NCBI GenBank assembly: GCA_020854105.1 | Contig: JADZGB010000045.1 | Coordinates: forward strand, 1 to 64,000 | Origin: Burkholderiales bacterium | Lineage (GTDB): Bacteria > Pseudomonadota > Gammaproteobacteria > Burkholderiales > SHXO01 | DNA: 64,000 bases | Reading direction: 5' to 3' | Shown: positions 49,288 to 59,633 of the stretch, piece by piece | Position numbering within the stretch: the stretch's first letter is position 1 | Layout: the number at the start of each line of letters is the position of its first letter | Made by a program: the position numbers and the translations under genes | Notes under the pieces: model-generated | Databases searched by the model: none | Told to the model about the DNA's origin: nothing | The model's input: the letters and a program-made list of their open reading frames with translations, nothing else

Positions 49288-50214
49288 ATGGACCCGCAAC
49301 GCCAAACCTACGAAGCCAACAAGCTGCACAAGCGCCTGCGCCGCCTGGTCGGGCAGGCCATCTCGGATTACGAAATGATCCGGCCGGGAGACCGGGTGAT
49401 GGTGTGCGTGTCCGGCGGCAAGGACAGCTATGCCCTGCTCGACATCCTGCTGAGTCTGAAGGCGCATGCGCCGGTCGACTTCGAGGTGATCGCCTTCAAT
49501 CTGGACCAGCGCCATCCCGGCTTTCCGGCGCACGTGCTGCCCGGCTGGTTCGAGGCGCGCGGCGTGCCCTTTCGCATCGAGACCCAGGACACCTACAGCG
49601 TGGTCAGGCGCGTGGTGCCCGAGGGCAAGACCATGTGCGGCCTGTGTTCGCGCATGCGCCGCGGCGTCATCTACCGCGTCGCGAAGGAGCTGGGCGCCAC
49701 CCGCATCGCGCTCGGCCACCACCGCGACGACATCCTCGAGACCTTCTTCCTCAACCTGTTCTTCGCCGCCCGCGTCAAGGCGATGCCGCCCAAGCTGGTG
49801 AGCGACGACGGCAACCACGTGGTGATCCGCCCGCTCGCCTACGTGCCCGAACGCGAGCTGGAGCGCTACGCGCAGGTGCGCGAGTTCCCGATCGTTCCCT
49901 GCAACCTGTGCGGGTCGCAGGACAACCTCCAGCGCCAGCAGGTCAAGGCCATGCTGCGCGACTGGGAGAAGCGCTTTCCCGGCCGCGTCGAGAGCATGTT
50001 TCGCGGCCTGCAGCACGTGGTGCCCTCGCACCTGGCCGACACCCGCCTGTTCGATTTCGCGGGACTTGCACCCGGGCGAATTCCCGAAGCAGGGGGAGAT
50101 CTCGCGCTCGACCGCGAGCCGCTGCCGCCGTTTCCCCTTCCTGCGGTTGCGCACGACGATGAGGAGCGCGCCGAGACCGAAAATGTGACATCCTTCTTGT
50201 CAAGATCAATTTGA
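49288..50214 (+). CDS. ttcA: tRNA 2-thiocytidine(32) biosynthesis protein
   Basis: 308 residues. PP-loop [17 protein letters not shown] for ATP, and the cluster-binding CxxC pairs [11 protein letters not shown] and VPCNLCGSQ. TtcA thiolates C32 of certain tRNAs using ATP and a sulfur donor through a [4Fe-4S] cluster. The 3' end overlaps an inverted repeat and likely promoter of the next gene. Confidence 0.97.
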   Translation: MDPQRQTYEANKLHKRLRRLVGQAISDYEMIRPGDRVMVCVSGGKDSYALLDILLSLKAHAPVDFEVIAFNLDQRHPGFPAHVLPGWFEARGVPFRIETQDTYSVVRRVVPEGKTMCGLCSRMRRGVIYRVAKELGATRIALGHHRDDILETFFLNLFFAARVKAMPPKLVSDDGNHVVIRPLAYVPERELERYAQVREFPIVPCNLCGSQDNLQRQQVKAMLRDWEKRFPGRVESMFRGLQHVVPSHLADTRLFDFAGLAPGRIPEAGGDLALDREPLPPFPLPAVAHDDEERAETENVTSFLSRSI

Positions 50215-50218
50215 CAAG
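50196..50218. promoter_or_regulatory. Perfect 8-bp inverted repeat overlapping a TTGACA box
   Basis: CTTGTCAA, seven bases, TTGACAAG. The right arm contains TTGACA, and ATACTG lies about 19 bases beyond. It is 55 bases upstream of an ORF starting with a Cro-like HTH, so it is a candidate operator for that protein. It also covers the ttcA stop. Confidence 0.45.
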
Positions 50219-50272
50219 CGGAAATCCGGTGACGCATACTGGCCCGGTCGCCAGTCACCGGATTGCCTTTCC

Positions 50273-51793
50273 ATGAATTGCGCTGAACGCCTCGTTGCCA
50301 TCTTCGGCAGCCAGGCCGAAGTCGCCCGCCACTTCCGCATCGACCGCGCCCTGGTCAGCAACTGGGTGAAATCCGGTTATGTGCCGTCGCGATGGGCCAT
50401 GGAAGTCGAGCACGCCACCGACGGCCGGATCCTCGCGACCGAAGTCCTGAACGAAGCCAATGCGCGCAAGCCCATCCGGCTCAAGTCGCGCGGCGAAGAA
50501 GACAGTCTTTTTGGCCCATCTCTGGCAGGGAGTGACACCATGAACCAATTCGCCCCGGCGAAACGCATCCAGTCGTTCCATCCCCCGCAGCGCACCCTGA
50601 TGGGCCCCGGCCCGTCCGAGATCAATCCGCGCGTCATGGCCGCGATGAGCCTGCCGGCGATCGGCTATCTGGACCCGATCTTCGTCGAGATGATGGAAGA
50701 GTTGAAAGGCCTGCTGCGCTACACCTACCAGACCAGGAACCCGCTCACCTTCCCCGTCTCCGGCCCGGGATCGGTCGGGATGGAGTACTGCTTCGTCAAC
50801 ATGGTCGCTCCCGGGGACAAGGTCATCGTGTGCCGCAACGGCGTGTTCGGCGGACGCATGATCGAGAACGTCGAGCGCTGCGGAGGCGTCCCCGTCGTGG
50901 TGGAGGACACCTGGGGCGAACCGGTCGATCCGCAGAAGCTCGAGGATGCACTCGAGGCCCATCCGGATGCGCGCGTGGTCGCCTTCGTGCACGCCGAGAC
51001 CTCGACCGGCGTGCAGTCGGACGCGAAGACGCTGGTCGAGATCGCGCACCGGCATGACACGCTGACCATCGTCGACGCCGTCACCTCGCTGGCCGGCACG
51101 CCGGTGCTGGTCGACGAGTGGAAGATCGACGCCATCTATTCCGGCAGCCAGAAGTGCCTGTCGTGCACGCCCGGCCTGTCGCCGGTGTCGTTCAGCGAGC
51201 GCGTGGTCGACTACGTGAAGAGCCGCAAGGACAAGATCCACAGCTGGTTCATGGACATGAACCTGCTGCTCGGGTACTGGGGTGCGACCACGCGCACCTA
51301 CCATCACACCGCGCCGACCAACAGCCTGTATGCGCTGCACGAAGCCCTGCTGATCCTCAAGGAGGAAGGCATCGAGAACTCCTGGGCGCGCCATCAGCGC
51401 CATCGCCTCGCGCTGAAGGCCGGCCTGGAAGCGATGGGGCTGAAGTACCTGGTGAAGGAAGGGGCGCAACTGCCGCAGATGAACGCCGTGCACATCCCCG
51501 AGGCAATCCGGGAGCGCGAGGCGGAAGTGCGCAAGACGCTGCTCACCGAGTTCAACCTCGAGATCGGCGCCGGCCTCGGACCTCTCGCCGGCAAAATCTG
51601 GCGAATCGGCATCATGGGCTACAGCTGCAAGCCCGAGAACGTCATGGTCTGTCTGTCGGCGCTCGGCTCGGTGCTGTCCGACATGGGTCTGCCCATTCAC
51701 GTCGGCGAGGCGGAAGCCGCCGCACACGGTGCGTACGCCCAGCTCCATGCCAAGGCGGCGCAGCAGAAGAAGCGGGTGCAGGCAGCCGCCTGA
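50273..51793 (+). CDS. Serine/alanine–glyoxylate-type aminotransferase with in-frame N-terminal Cro-like HTH
   Basis: 506 codons without a stop. Residues 1–80 (RLVAIFGSQAEVARHFRIDRALVSNWVKSGYVP...) are a YdaS/Cro-type helix-turn-helix. From residue 90 (MNQFAPAKRIQSFHPPQRTLMGPGPSEINPRVMAAM) follows a complete class V PLP aminotransferase with the Schiff-base Lys in IYSGSQKCLSCTPGL, of the alanine/serine–glyoxylate type. The internal ATG at 50540 has AGGGAG 9 bases upstream, so the enzyme can be translated alone (417 aa). The HTH may be a separate small regulator whose stop was lost, or a true fusion. The enzyme would handle glyoxylate; the regulator could control its own promoter. Confidence 0.85.
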   Translation: MNCAERLVAIFGSQAEVARHFRIDRALVSNWVKSGYVPSRWAMEVEHATDGRILATEVLNEANARKPIRLKSRGEEDSLFGPSLAGSDTMNQFAPAKRIQSFHPPQRTLMGPGPSEINPRVMAAMSLPAIGYLDPIFVEMMEELKGLLRYTYQTRNPLTFPVSGPGSVGMEYCFVNMVAPGDKVIVCRNGVFGGRMIENVERCGGVPVVVEDTWGEPVDPQKLEDALEAHPDARVVAFVHAETSTGVQSDAKTLVEIAHRHDTLTIVDAVTSLAGTPVLVDEWKIDAIYSGSQKCLSCTPGLSPVSFSERVVDYVKSRKDKIHSWFMDMNLLLGYWGATTRTYHHTAPTNSLYALHEALLILKEEGIENSWARHQRHRLALKAGLEAMGLKYLVKEGAQLPQMNAVHIPEAIREREAEVRKTLLTEFNLEIGAGLGPLAGKIWRIGIMGYSCKPENVMVCLSALGSVLSDMGLPIHVGEAEAAAHGAYAQLHAKAAQQKKRVQAAA

Positions 51794-51803
51794 GCCGGAA
51801 CGC

Positions 51804-51876
51804 CTGGTCCCGGGACACTGCGTGCCGGGACACTTCCTGCGGGGACCCTTCGCCCCAGGACACTTCAATCGGGCCC
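51804..51876. repeat. 15-bp degenerate tandem repeat, nearly five units
   Basis: Units such as TGCGTGCCGGGACAC and TTCGCCCCAGGACAC repeat with strict 15-bp spacing between the convergent aminotransferase and PIG-L genes. Divergence is higher than in the other repeats of this window. Confidence 0.55.
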
Positions 51877-51878
51877 GA

Positions 51879-51899
51879 CGAGCTGCCGCAGGCGGCTCG
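51879..51899. terminator. Hairpin terminator between convergent genes
   Basis: CGAGCTGCC–GCA–GGCGGCTCG is a 9-bp stem with one G·T pair, followed by TTCGCCTTTC on the plus strand. It likely ends the aminotransferase transcript. Confidence 0.5.
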
Positions 51900-51907
51900 T
51901 TCGCCTT

Positions 51908-52876
51908 TCAGCCCGCGGCAGCGTCCGGCCGGTCCGGGCACGGGGTCCAGTAACGCTCCCAATAGCTCCGATCGGAGCCGATCCCGGCGGAATAGGCGCG
52001 AAGCATTTCACTGCATTCCCTGGCACTGCCGAAGAACTGCGGGAACTGCGTACGGTACAGCGCGCACGCGTGCACTTTGCTGTCCAGCGCGGCCGTTACG
52101 TCCTCCACGACCGGCTCGAGCGCGAGCGGGCCGCCGACTCGCCCCGTGCCGCTGCGCAGCAGCCGGTGGAACCAGGCATCCAGGAACGGACGCACGAACG
52201 GTCGCAGCCAGGGCCGGAACCTGCTTCGAATGACCTCTGTCGCAGCGTAGTGGCGCCCGGCCCGGCGCGCATGTCGAAAGCTCGAGCCTCCTGTGCGCAC
52301 CGGCCTGCGCGGATCCAGCTCGGCCAGCCGATATTCCTGCAGATGCGGAAGCAGCATGTAGGGTGCATCCTCGTAGAAGCGCAGGCGCCCGGGGTCGATC
52401 AGCGAACGCGCGGCGAGGTGAGTCAGAAGATGATCGACATGCCAGCCGATGCCCAGCGGCGCGTAGACCACGTCGCAGGAAACATCGCGCAAGGCGGCCG
52501 CAATGGCGGAGCGGATGCGCTCGAGCTCCTGCGCATAGGAGCGCGGATCGGCCATGAAGAGTCCGGACAACGACTTGTACGCGTCCTTTCGGAACCACGC
52601 ATCGCATTCGCCCACGAAGCGCACGCAGAAACCCAGATAGCCGCTGACGGCGTGCTCTTCCTCGATGCGCGTGTCGTCCGTGCCGGCCGAGGTCCGGAAA
52701 TCCACGCCGGCTCTCGAGAACACGTTGATGACGAGCGGTCGGCAGCCCTGCTCCGCGAGCCGGGAGATGAGCCCGCCGCAGGAGAAGACCGCATCATCCA
52801 GATGCGGTGACAGGAACACCGCCGCCTGGTGTGCAGTGCGCACCGGAGCGGGAGCCGGCGTCATGGCCGATGCCAT
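51908..52876 (-). CDS. PIG-L/LmbE-family deacetylase
   Basis: About 322 residues. The zinc-binding motif VFLSPHLDDAVFSCGG (HxDD) and the second His pair in GIGWHVDHLLTH define the GlcNAc-PI/LmbE deacetylase family, which removes N-acetyl groups from sugars or sugar conjugates. The start was put at MASAMTPAPAP; a GTATCC-containing ATG 17 codons upstream is possible. It is divergent from a GT4 glycosyltransferase, so a role in glycan building is likely. Confidence 0.87.
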   Translation of the reverse strand: MASAMTPAPAPVRTAHQAAVFLSPHLDDAVFSCGGLISRLAEQGCRPLVINVFSRAGVDFRTSAGTDDTRIEEEHAVSGYLGFCVRFVGECDAWFRKDAYKSLSGLFMADPRSYAQELERIRSAIAAALRDVSCDVVYAPLGIGWHVDHLLTHLAARSLIDPGRLRFYEDAPYMLLPHLQEYRLAELDPRRPVRTGGSSFRHARRAGRHYAATEVIRSRFRPWLRPFVRPFLDAWFHRLLRSGTGRVGGPLALEPVVEDVTAALDSKVHACALYRTQFPQFFGSARECSEMLRAYSAGIGSDRSYWERYWTPCPDRPDAAAG

Positions 52877-53052
52877 GCGCGCATTCCAGTGGAGGCGGAC
52901 GAGCGCACGGCGCAGCCCGGATACCAAACCATGTGTAACCTATGCACTTTCCCCGAGCGTGTGCCGATGTAGCGGGATGGGTGTGGCACACTCCCGGACA
53001 TGCCCAGGGCGCGGAGCCAATCCATCCTACGGGATGCCTGAGGAATCCTCCA

Positions 53053-54210
53053 ATGCAGCTCGCCGCAAATCCGCGACGCATCGCGCTCGTGTCCGACGAC
53101 TTCATGCCGCCGATGACTGGAGCGGGCTACTATCTCGAGAGCCTCGCATCGCATCTGGCAGTGCGCGGTCACCATGTCGTGGTGCTGACCAGCCGCCCCA
53201 AGGGCCACCACGACCGGGCTCTGCCGCCGAACCTGAGGATCCATCGGGGTCTGACGGTCACCATGTTCGGCTTCGACCAGGCCTTGTTCTCCCCGGGACA
53301 GATACGCCGCATTCTGCACGATGAGCGCGTCGAGCTCGTCCATCATCACTACCTGAGCGGCCTGTCCGCCTCCTGCTCGCGCGTCGCCGCCCGGATTGGA
53401 CTCCCGCAACTCTATACCTATCACATGTCCGTCGAACTGCTGTCGCAGCCATTGCCGATGCGTCCGTTCAGACCGCTGTTGTTCGCCCTCTACCGGGCGT
53501 TCGCGCAGCGCATGAAGGCGATCATCACCCCCTCGCGCAAGGTCATCCCGCAGATGCAGTCCGACGGAATCTCCACGCCGATCCTGTACCTCAGCAATCC
53601 CGTCCTGTTCGACATTCCGGAATCGACCGCCCCGAAGCCATCGTCCGATGCGTGCTTCCGGATCCTGTACGTCGGCCGGCTGGCACGGGAGAAGAATCTC
53701 GCGCTGCTGATCCGTGGATTCGCGGCACTTGCGGCCAGGCGACCTCGCGTCGAGCTGTGGCTGGCGGGCAAGGGACTGCTGCAGCCACAGCTCGAGGCAT
53801 TGTGCGCCGAACTCGGGATCCGCCAGAAGGTGCAATTTTTCGGCCATCTCGCCTGGCAGGATCTGAGTCAACGCTACGCCCAGTGCGACGTGTTCGTTCT
53901 TCCGTCGAAGAACGAAGTCCAGCCGATGGTCCTGCTCGAGGCGATGAGCTTCGGAAAGCCCATCGTGGTGAGCGACCACGTGTTCAACCCGGACTTCCTG
54001 GACCGCGACCGTACCTGCCTGGTGGTGGGAGCTGACGACACCCCCGCCATGACAGACGCACTGTGCACGCTGATGGACGATCCGCACCGCAAGGAAGAGA
54101 TGGGGCGCGCCGCACTCCAGGCGGTGCAGGAATTGAAGCCCCCGGTCATCTTCGCCAGGCTCGAGAAGCTCTACGACGACGTTCTGGCCGGACGCGAACC
54201 GCGTATCTGA
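53053..54210 (+). CDS. Family 4 glycosyltransferase
   Basis: 385 residues with GT-B fold. The start RIALVSDDFMPPMTGAGYYLESLASHL is the N-terminal glycine loop. RILYVGRLAREKNLALLIRGFAAL opens the sugar-nucleotide domain, and PSKNEVQPMVLLEAMSFGKPIVVSD contains the E-x7-E motif. GAGGAA precedes the ATG; the track ORF begins 37 codons earlier without such a site. Donor and acceptor unknown; likely lipid or surface glycan. Partner gene: the divergent PIG-L deacetylase. Confidence 0.92.
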   Translation: MQLAANPRRIALVSDDFMPPMTGAGYYLESLASHLAVRGHHVVVLTSRPKGHHDRALPPNLRIHRGLTVTMFGFDQALFSPGQIRRILHDERVELVHHHYLSGLSASCSRVAARIGLPQLYTYHMSVELLSQPLPMRPFRPLLFALYRAFAQRMKAIITPSRKVIPQMQSDGISTPILYLSNPVLFDIPESTAPKPSSDACFRILYVGRLAREKNLALLIRGFAALAARRPRVELWLAGKGLLQPQLEALCAELGIRQKVQFFGHLAWQDLSQRYAQCDVFVLPSKNEVQPMVLLEAMSFGKPIVVSDHVFNPDFLDRDRTCLVVGADDTPAMTDALCTLMDDPHRKEEMGRAALQAVQELKPPVIFARLEKLYDDVLAGREPRI

Positions 54211-54353
54211 GATGTCCGTGTCGGCGCATGCCGATGCGGCCATTGCAGCAGCTCTACGGCCGGACCGTGCGTACACTGCCTGCAGCCGCAGTGCCGCACG
54301 CTGGCATTGCGGCAGGCTAACATGGACAGCCGTGTATCCTGGAACCTGCAGCC

Positions 54354-55145
54354 ATGCTCGTCGAACAGATCTGGACCGCCAACGCCTATCGCAACTTCAA
54401 CTACCTCATCGCCTGCCCCCGGACAGGAGAGGCGCTCGCCGTGGATCCGCTCGACCACGAGAAGTGCCTGAGTAGCGCCAGGGCCAGGGGATGGACCATC
54501 CGGCAGATCGTCAACACCCACGAGCACCGCGACCACACCGGCGGCAACGATGCGCTGGCGCGCGCCACCGGGGCACGCATCCTGGCCCACGAGAACGCGA
54601 GGGACTCGATTCCGGGCATCGCCCGTGGACTGCGCGCCGGCGACGTGGTCAAGGTCGGCAGCAGCGTGGAACTGGAGGTGATGGACACGCCTGGCCATAC
54701 CATGGCCCATGTATGCCTGCGCTCCCACACTGACCAGCCGGCCCTGTTCTGCGGCGACACGCTGTTCAATGCGGGGGCCGGCAACTGCCACAACGGCGGC
54801 CACCCGGAACAGCTCTACAGGACGTTCTCGGAGCAGCTCGAGCGCCTGCCCGATGCCACCCTGATCTATCCAGGCCACGACTACATCGAGCACAACCTGC
54901 GCTTCACGCTCGACCGCGAACCGGACAATGCCAGCGCAGCATCGATGCTCGGACGGCTGTCCGGGCAGGATCCGGCGCACGCCTACGTTTCCACGCTGGG
55001 GGTGGAACGCGACATCAACACCTTCTTTCGCCTGCGCAGCCCCGGCGTCATCGCGCGCCTGCGCGAAGCATTTCCCGACCTGCCCGAGGACGTGGATCCC
55101 CGCACGGTGTTCCTCAAGCTGAGGGAACTGCGCAACAAGTGGTGA
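54354..55145 (+). CDS. gloB: Hydroxyacylglutathione hydrolase (glyoxalase II)
   Basis: 263-residue metallo-beta-lactamase-fold enzyme. Metal motif VNTHEHRDHTGGND, then DTPGHTMAHVCLR and the Asp in ALFCGDTLFNAGAGNC, YPGHDYIEHNL, and the C-terminal helix KLRELRNKW that binds glutathione. It hydrolyses S-lactoylglutathione in methylglyoxal detoxification. In place of THxHxDH the motif has Glu at the second position of the set (THEHRDH), which is normal for the family. Confidence 0.94.
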   Translation: MLVEQIWTANAYRNFNYLIACPRTGEALAVDPLDHEKCLSSARARGWTIRQIVNTHEHRDHTGGNDALARATGARILAHENARDSIPGIARGLRAGDVVKVGSSVELEVMDTPGHTMAHVCLRSHTDQPALFCGDTLFNAGAGNCHNGGHPEQLYRTFSEQLERLPDATLIYPGHDYIEHNLRFTLDREPDNASAASMLGRLSGQDPAHAYVSTLGVERDINTFFRLRSPGVIARLREAFPDLPEDVDPRTVFLKLRELRNKW

Positions 55146-55176
55146 ACGCCCCGCGGACCAGGACACGAGAACAATC

Positions 55177-56424
55177 ATGCGCATCGAAGTGATCTGCACC
55201 GGCGACGAAGTGCTTACCGGCAAGACCATCAACACCAATTTCGCGATGATCAGCCAGAAGCTGGAGGATGTCGGGCTAGCGGTCCGGTGGGAAACGACGG
55301 TGGGCGACGATCGTGACGAGCTGCTGCTCGCGTTCCAGCTTGCAGGGCAGCGCGCCCACGCGGTGGTCGTCAACGGCGGCCTCGGACCCACCGTCGACGA
55401 CCTTTCCCAGGAGGTCGCGGCGAGGGCAGCGGGCGTGGATCTGGTGCGGCACGAGGGCTGGGTGGCGCGCATGGAGGAGTACTTCCGGGCGCGCGGACGC
55501 ATCATGCCGTCCACCAACCACAAGCAGGCGATGCTGCCGGCGGGCGCCGAGTTGATCGACAATCCGATCGGCACGGCATGCGGATTCGCGATGACCATCG
55601 GCCGCGCGCGCTTCATGTTCACGCCCGGCGTGCCGCGCGAGGTCCGCCGCATGATCGACGAGCAGCTCATTCCGCGCCTGCTGGAGATGTACGGGACGAG
55701 GAGCACCATCTACCTGAAGCGCTTCCACTCGTTCGGCCTGGGCGAGTCGCGCGTGGACGAGATGCTGGCCGGCGTCGAGGCGCTGGCGCCGGAGGGCAGT
55801 GTCAGGCTGGGGTTCCGCGCACACTATCCGCAGCTCGAGACCAAGCTCGCCGTGCGCGGGCGGGACATGGAGGAGGTACGGCGCCAGCTCGGTCCGGTGG
55901 AGGCGGAGGTACGCAGGCGCCTGGGCAACTTCCTCCTGGCCGAGGACGACCAGACGCTCGAGCGCAATGTCCTGGGTGCCCTGCTCGCGGACGGCGCCTC
56001 TGTGGCAATCGTGGAGACCTTCACCGGGGGCCAGATCGCCGCCCGGCTCGCGCCCTTGCCCGATGCCGGCAAGGCGTTCCGGCGCGCGGTGGTCGGATTG
56101 GACCGCGAGGCGCTTGCCCGGACCCTGGGTGCGGCGGATGCCGGCGCCGTGTCGCTGGCAGCGGCGGCGCGAGCGGACACCGGGGCCAGCCACGGCCTGG
56201 CCGTGCTGGTGGACGTGGACGAGGGACAGGATCGCGTCGAGTTCGGGGGCACCGTGGATCTTGCCATCGTCACCGCCGCCGCCGTGGCCACGCGCCGCAG
56301 CAGGCTGCAGGGCGGACGCGAGTGGCTACGGCTGGGCGCGATCGAGATGGCGCTGGATTGCCTGCGTCGTCAGCTTGCCGGCCTGCCCGTGGACGAGCGC
56401 ATCGATTTCGAGAAGAGCGTCTGA
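55177..56424 (+). CDS. CinA-family protein, YfaY-like
   Basis: 415 residues. N-terminal MoCF/COG1058 domain (MRIEVICTGDEVLTGKTINTNFAMI, VVVNGGLGPTVDDLSQEVAA, NPIGTACGFAM) linked to active ADP-ribose pyrophosphatase in CinA. The C-terminal nicotinamide-nucleotide amidase domain looks degenerate: the usual AESCTGG reads VETFTGG, and the YxNxxK stretch is replaced by VVGLDREALARTLG, so the catalytic Ser and Lys are missing. E. coli YfaY shows the same change. 31 bases behind gloB, probably co-transcribed. Confidence 0.88.
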   Translation: MRIEVICTGDEVLTGKTINTNFAMISQKLEDVGLAVRWETTVGDDRDELLLAFQLAGQRAHAVVVNGGLGPTVDDLSQEVAARAAGVDLVRHEGWVARMEEYFRARGRIMPSTNHKQAMLPAGAELIDNPIGTACGFAMTIGRARFMFTPGVPREVRRMIDEQLIPRLLEMYGTRSTIYLKRFHSFGLGESRVDEMLAGVEALAPEGSVRLGFRAHYPQLETKLAVRGRDMEEVRRQLGPVEAEVRRRLGNFLLAEDDQTLERNVLGALLADGASVAIVETFTGGQIAARLAPLPDAGKAFRRAVVGLDREALARTLGAADAGAVSLAAAARADTGASHGLAVLVDVDEGQDRVEFGGTVDLAIVTAAAVATRRSRLQGGREWLRLGAIEMALDCLRRQLAGLPVDERIDFEKSV

Positions 56425-56528
56425 CACCGCCGGGCGACGCTCGACACGAATCGTTCACGAATCCCTGTGGGATTCCCGCGGCCTGCCGATGATGGGTTGT
56501 GATCTTCAGCCCATGGGGAGGATCGGAC

Positions 56529-56942
56529 ATGCCCATCGACGATTCCGGTAACACCGCACTGCGCGCCGCGATGAACGCGATTCCCGCTCTGGATGCCGAG
56601 CGCGGGCTGCGCTTCGCGGCCGGGCGGGTCGACCACTACATCCAGCGTCTGCGCAAGTACGCTTCCTGTCACACCGACATCGCCGACGAATTGCGTGCGG
56701 CGCAGGCATATCGGGATCCGGTCGAGCTGGGGCACATCGCCCACACGTTGCGCGGCGTGGCGGCCGTCCTCGGCGCCCGAGAGCTGCAGCAAAGCGCGAC
56801 CGACCTGGAGACGGGGCTGCGCGAGGGGCAGGACTGGAGGGCAAGCGCGAGCGCGGTCGCACGCGTGTGCGCGGCACACCAGGCGCTGCTGGAGGCGATC
56901 GCCGCCCTGCCGGAGACGGCGGAGCTGGAGACTGCGGCCTGA
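56529..56942 (+). CDS. Free-standing histidine phosphotransfer (Hpt) domain protein
   Basis: 137 residues. GLRFAAGRVDHYIQRLRKYASCHTDIADEL is the first Hpt helix pair, and HIAHTLRGVAAVLGARELQQSATDLE contains the phospho-accepting His in AHTLRG. No kinase or receiver domain is attached, and no two-component gene is nearby, so its partners lie elsewhere in the genome. GGGGAGGA upstream supports the ATG used. Convergent with metF. Confidence 0.88.
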   Translation: MPIDDSGNTALRAAMNAIPALDAERGLRFAAGRVDHYIQRLRKYASCHTDIADELRAAQAYRDPVELGHIAHTLRGVAAVLGARELQQSATDLETGLREGQDWRASASAVARVCAAHQALLEAIAALPETAELETAA

Positions 56943-56952
56943 CGCCCGCCGC

Positions 56953-57783
56953 TCACAGACCCAGCCGCTGCCACACGGTGGTGGTGGGGCCGGCCTGGTT
57001 GAGGGTATAGAAGTGCAGGCCCGGCGCTCCGCCGCGCAGCAGCCGGTCGCATAGCGCCGTCACCACGTCCAGGCCGAACGAGCGGATCGAGGCCGCGTCG
57101 TCCCCGAATCCTTCCAGTTTCCGGCGGATCCAGCGCGGAATCTCCGCGCCGCAGGCATCCGAGAAGCGCGCGAGCTGGGAAAAACGGCTGATGGGCATGA
57201 TCCCGGGGATGATCGGGACATCGATCCCCATCGCTTCGCATTCCTCGACGAAGGCGAAATAGGCGTCCGCGTTGAAGAAATACTGCGTGATCGCACCGTT
57301 CGCGCCCGCCTCCACCTTGCGCTTGAAGGCGCGCAGATCCTCCTGCGCGCTGCGCGCCTGCGGGTGGTATTCGGGGTAGGCGGCCACCTCGATGTGGAAG
57401 CAATCGCCGAACTCGGCACGAACGAAGGACACGAGTTCACTGGCGTAGCGGAATTCCCCGGCCTCCGCGACTCCGGACGGCAGGTCACCTCGCAGGGCGA
57501 CCAGGCGACGGATGCCGGCCTTGCGGTACTGTTCCAGGATCTCGCGTATCGAGGTGCGGGTGGAGGCCACGCAGGACAGATGCGGAGCCACCTGCTGTCC
57601 CTCGGCCTGCACCTCGAGCGCGACGCCAAGCGTGCGCTCGCGCGTGGTGCCACCGGCCCCGTAGGTCACCGAGAAGTACGCGGGTTCGAGCTGCGCCAGC
57701 TGCCGGCGCGTCGCCCGAAGCCTCTCGATGCCTTCCGGCGTCTGCGGCGGGAACAACTCGAAGGAGAACAGTTTCGCTGTCAT
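56953..57783 (-). CDS. metF: 5,10-methylenetetrahydrofolate reductase
   Basis: 276-residue FAD-dependent TIM-barrel enzyme that makes 5-methyl-THF for methionine synthase. FSFELFPPQTPEGIERL is the start; VTYGAGGTTRERTL, LVALRGDLPSG (folate/NADH side), GANGAITQYFFNADAYFAFVEEC and IIPGIMPISRFSQLARFSDACG are conserved. It lies 104 bases behind ahcY on the same strand, giving a metK–ahcY–metF methyl-cycle cluster. Confidence 0.97.
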   Translation of the reverse strand: MTAKLFSFELFPPQTPEGIERLRATRRQLAQLEPAYFSVTYGAGGTTRERTLGVALEVQAEGQQVAPHLSCVASTRTSIREILEQYRKAGIRRLVALRGDLPSGVAEAGEFRYASELVSFVRAEFGDCFHIEVAAYPEYHPQARSAQEDLRAFKRKVEAGANGAITQYFFNADAYFAFVEECEAMGIDVPIIPGIMPISRFSQLARFSDACGAEIPRWIRRKLEGFGDDAASIRSFGLDVVTALCDRLLRGGAPGLHFYTLNQAGPTTTVWQRLGL

Positions 57784-57887
57784 GTCCGAGGGCGACAGTG
57801 GGAACGCCGGTCCGGGACCGGCGTCCGGGGTTGCGGAGGGGCCGGCGCGAGCGGCCCCGCACGAGCGCGTGCGCCGCGCCGCCAGAC

Positions 57888-59306
<1,419 letters not shown>

Positions 59307-59492
59307 GTTGCCTCCGTTCGTAAGCAGAACGGGCGCCGTTCGATCACCTCGCCGGGCTCCCGAGCCTGGCGTGCCCGGCAAGCACGTTGCCTGCCCGACA
59401 CGTCGCAGCGCCCCTCGGGACGGCGATATCGGTAGAGATGCTGCCGCTGCCGCTGAAGACCAGGGGCCACGGCTCACTGTACGGGATGTCCC

Positions 59493-59530
59493 AAAAACAG
59501 AAAGCGCCCGCACCATGTCGATGCGAGCGC
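59493..59530 (-). terminator. Riboswitch-controlled terminator upstream of ahcY
   Basis: On the minus strand GCGCTCGCA, nine bases and TGCGGGCGC (one G·U) pair over 9 bp and are followed by TTTCTGTTTTT. The left arm is also the 3' strand of the SAH riboswitch, so riboswitch folding and this stem exclude each other. Confidence 0.7.
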
Positions 59531-59588
59531 CGTTCGTCTTGCTGAGCCTGGCCGGCCCGTCGGGCCGGTCGCAGCGCTCCTCAGCAGC
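59518..59588 (-). promoter_or_regulatory. SAH riboswitch
   Basis: The minus strand reads TGAGGAGCGCTGCGACC, a GGCCCGACGGGCC hairpin, GGCCAGGCTCAGCAAGACG, then AACGGCGCTCGCATCG. This is the conserved core of the SAH riboswitch found upstream of ahcY in betaproteobacteria: TGAG pairs with CTCA, and the 3' GGCGCTC pairs back to GAGCGC to form the pseudoknot. SAH binding is known to raise ahcY expression. Confidence 0.92.
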
Positions 59589-59633
59589 GGCGAAGTATAT
59601 CCTCGCCGGCCCCGGTGCGGAAGCGCCTGCCGG

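Noticed and set aside
46439-49378. 979-codon plus-strand ORF, the longest in the track
   Set aside because: Low-complexity antisense frame of the dehalogenase and midA that runs on across the pteridine reductase in the wrong frame; no domain seen.
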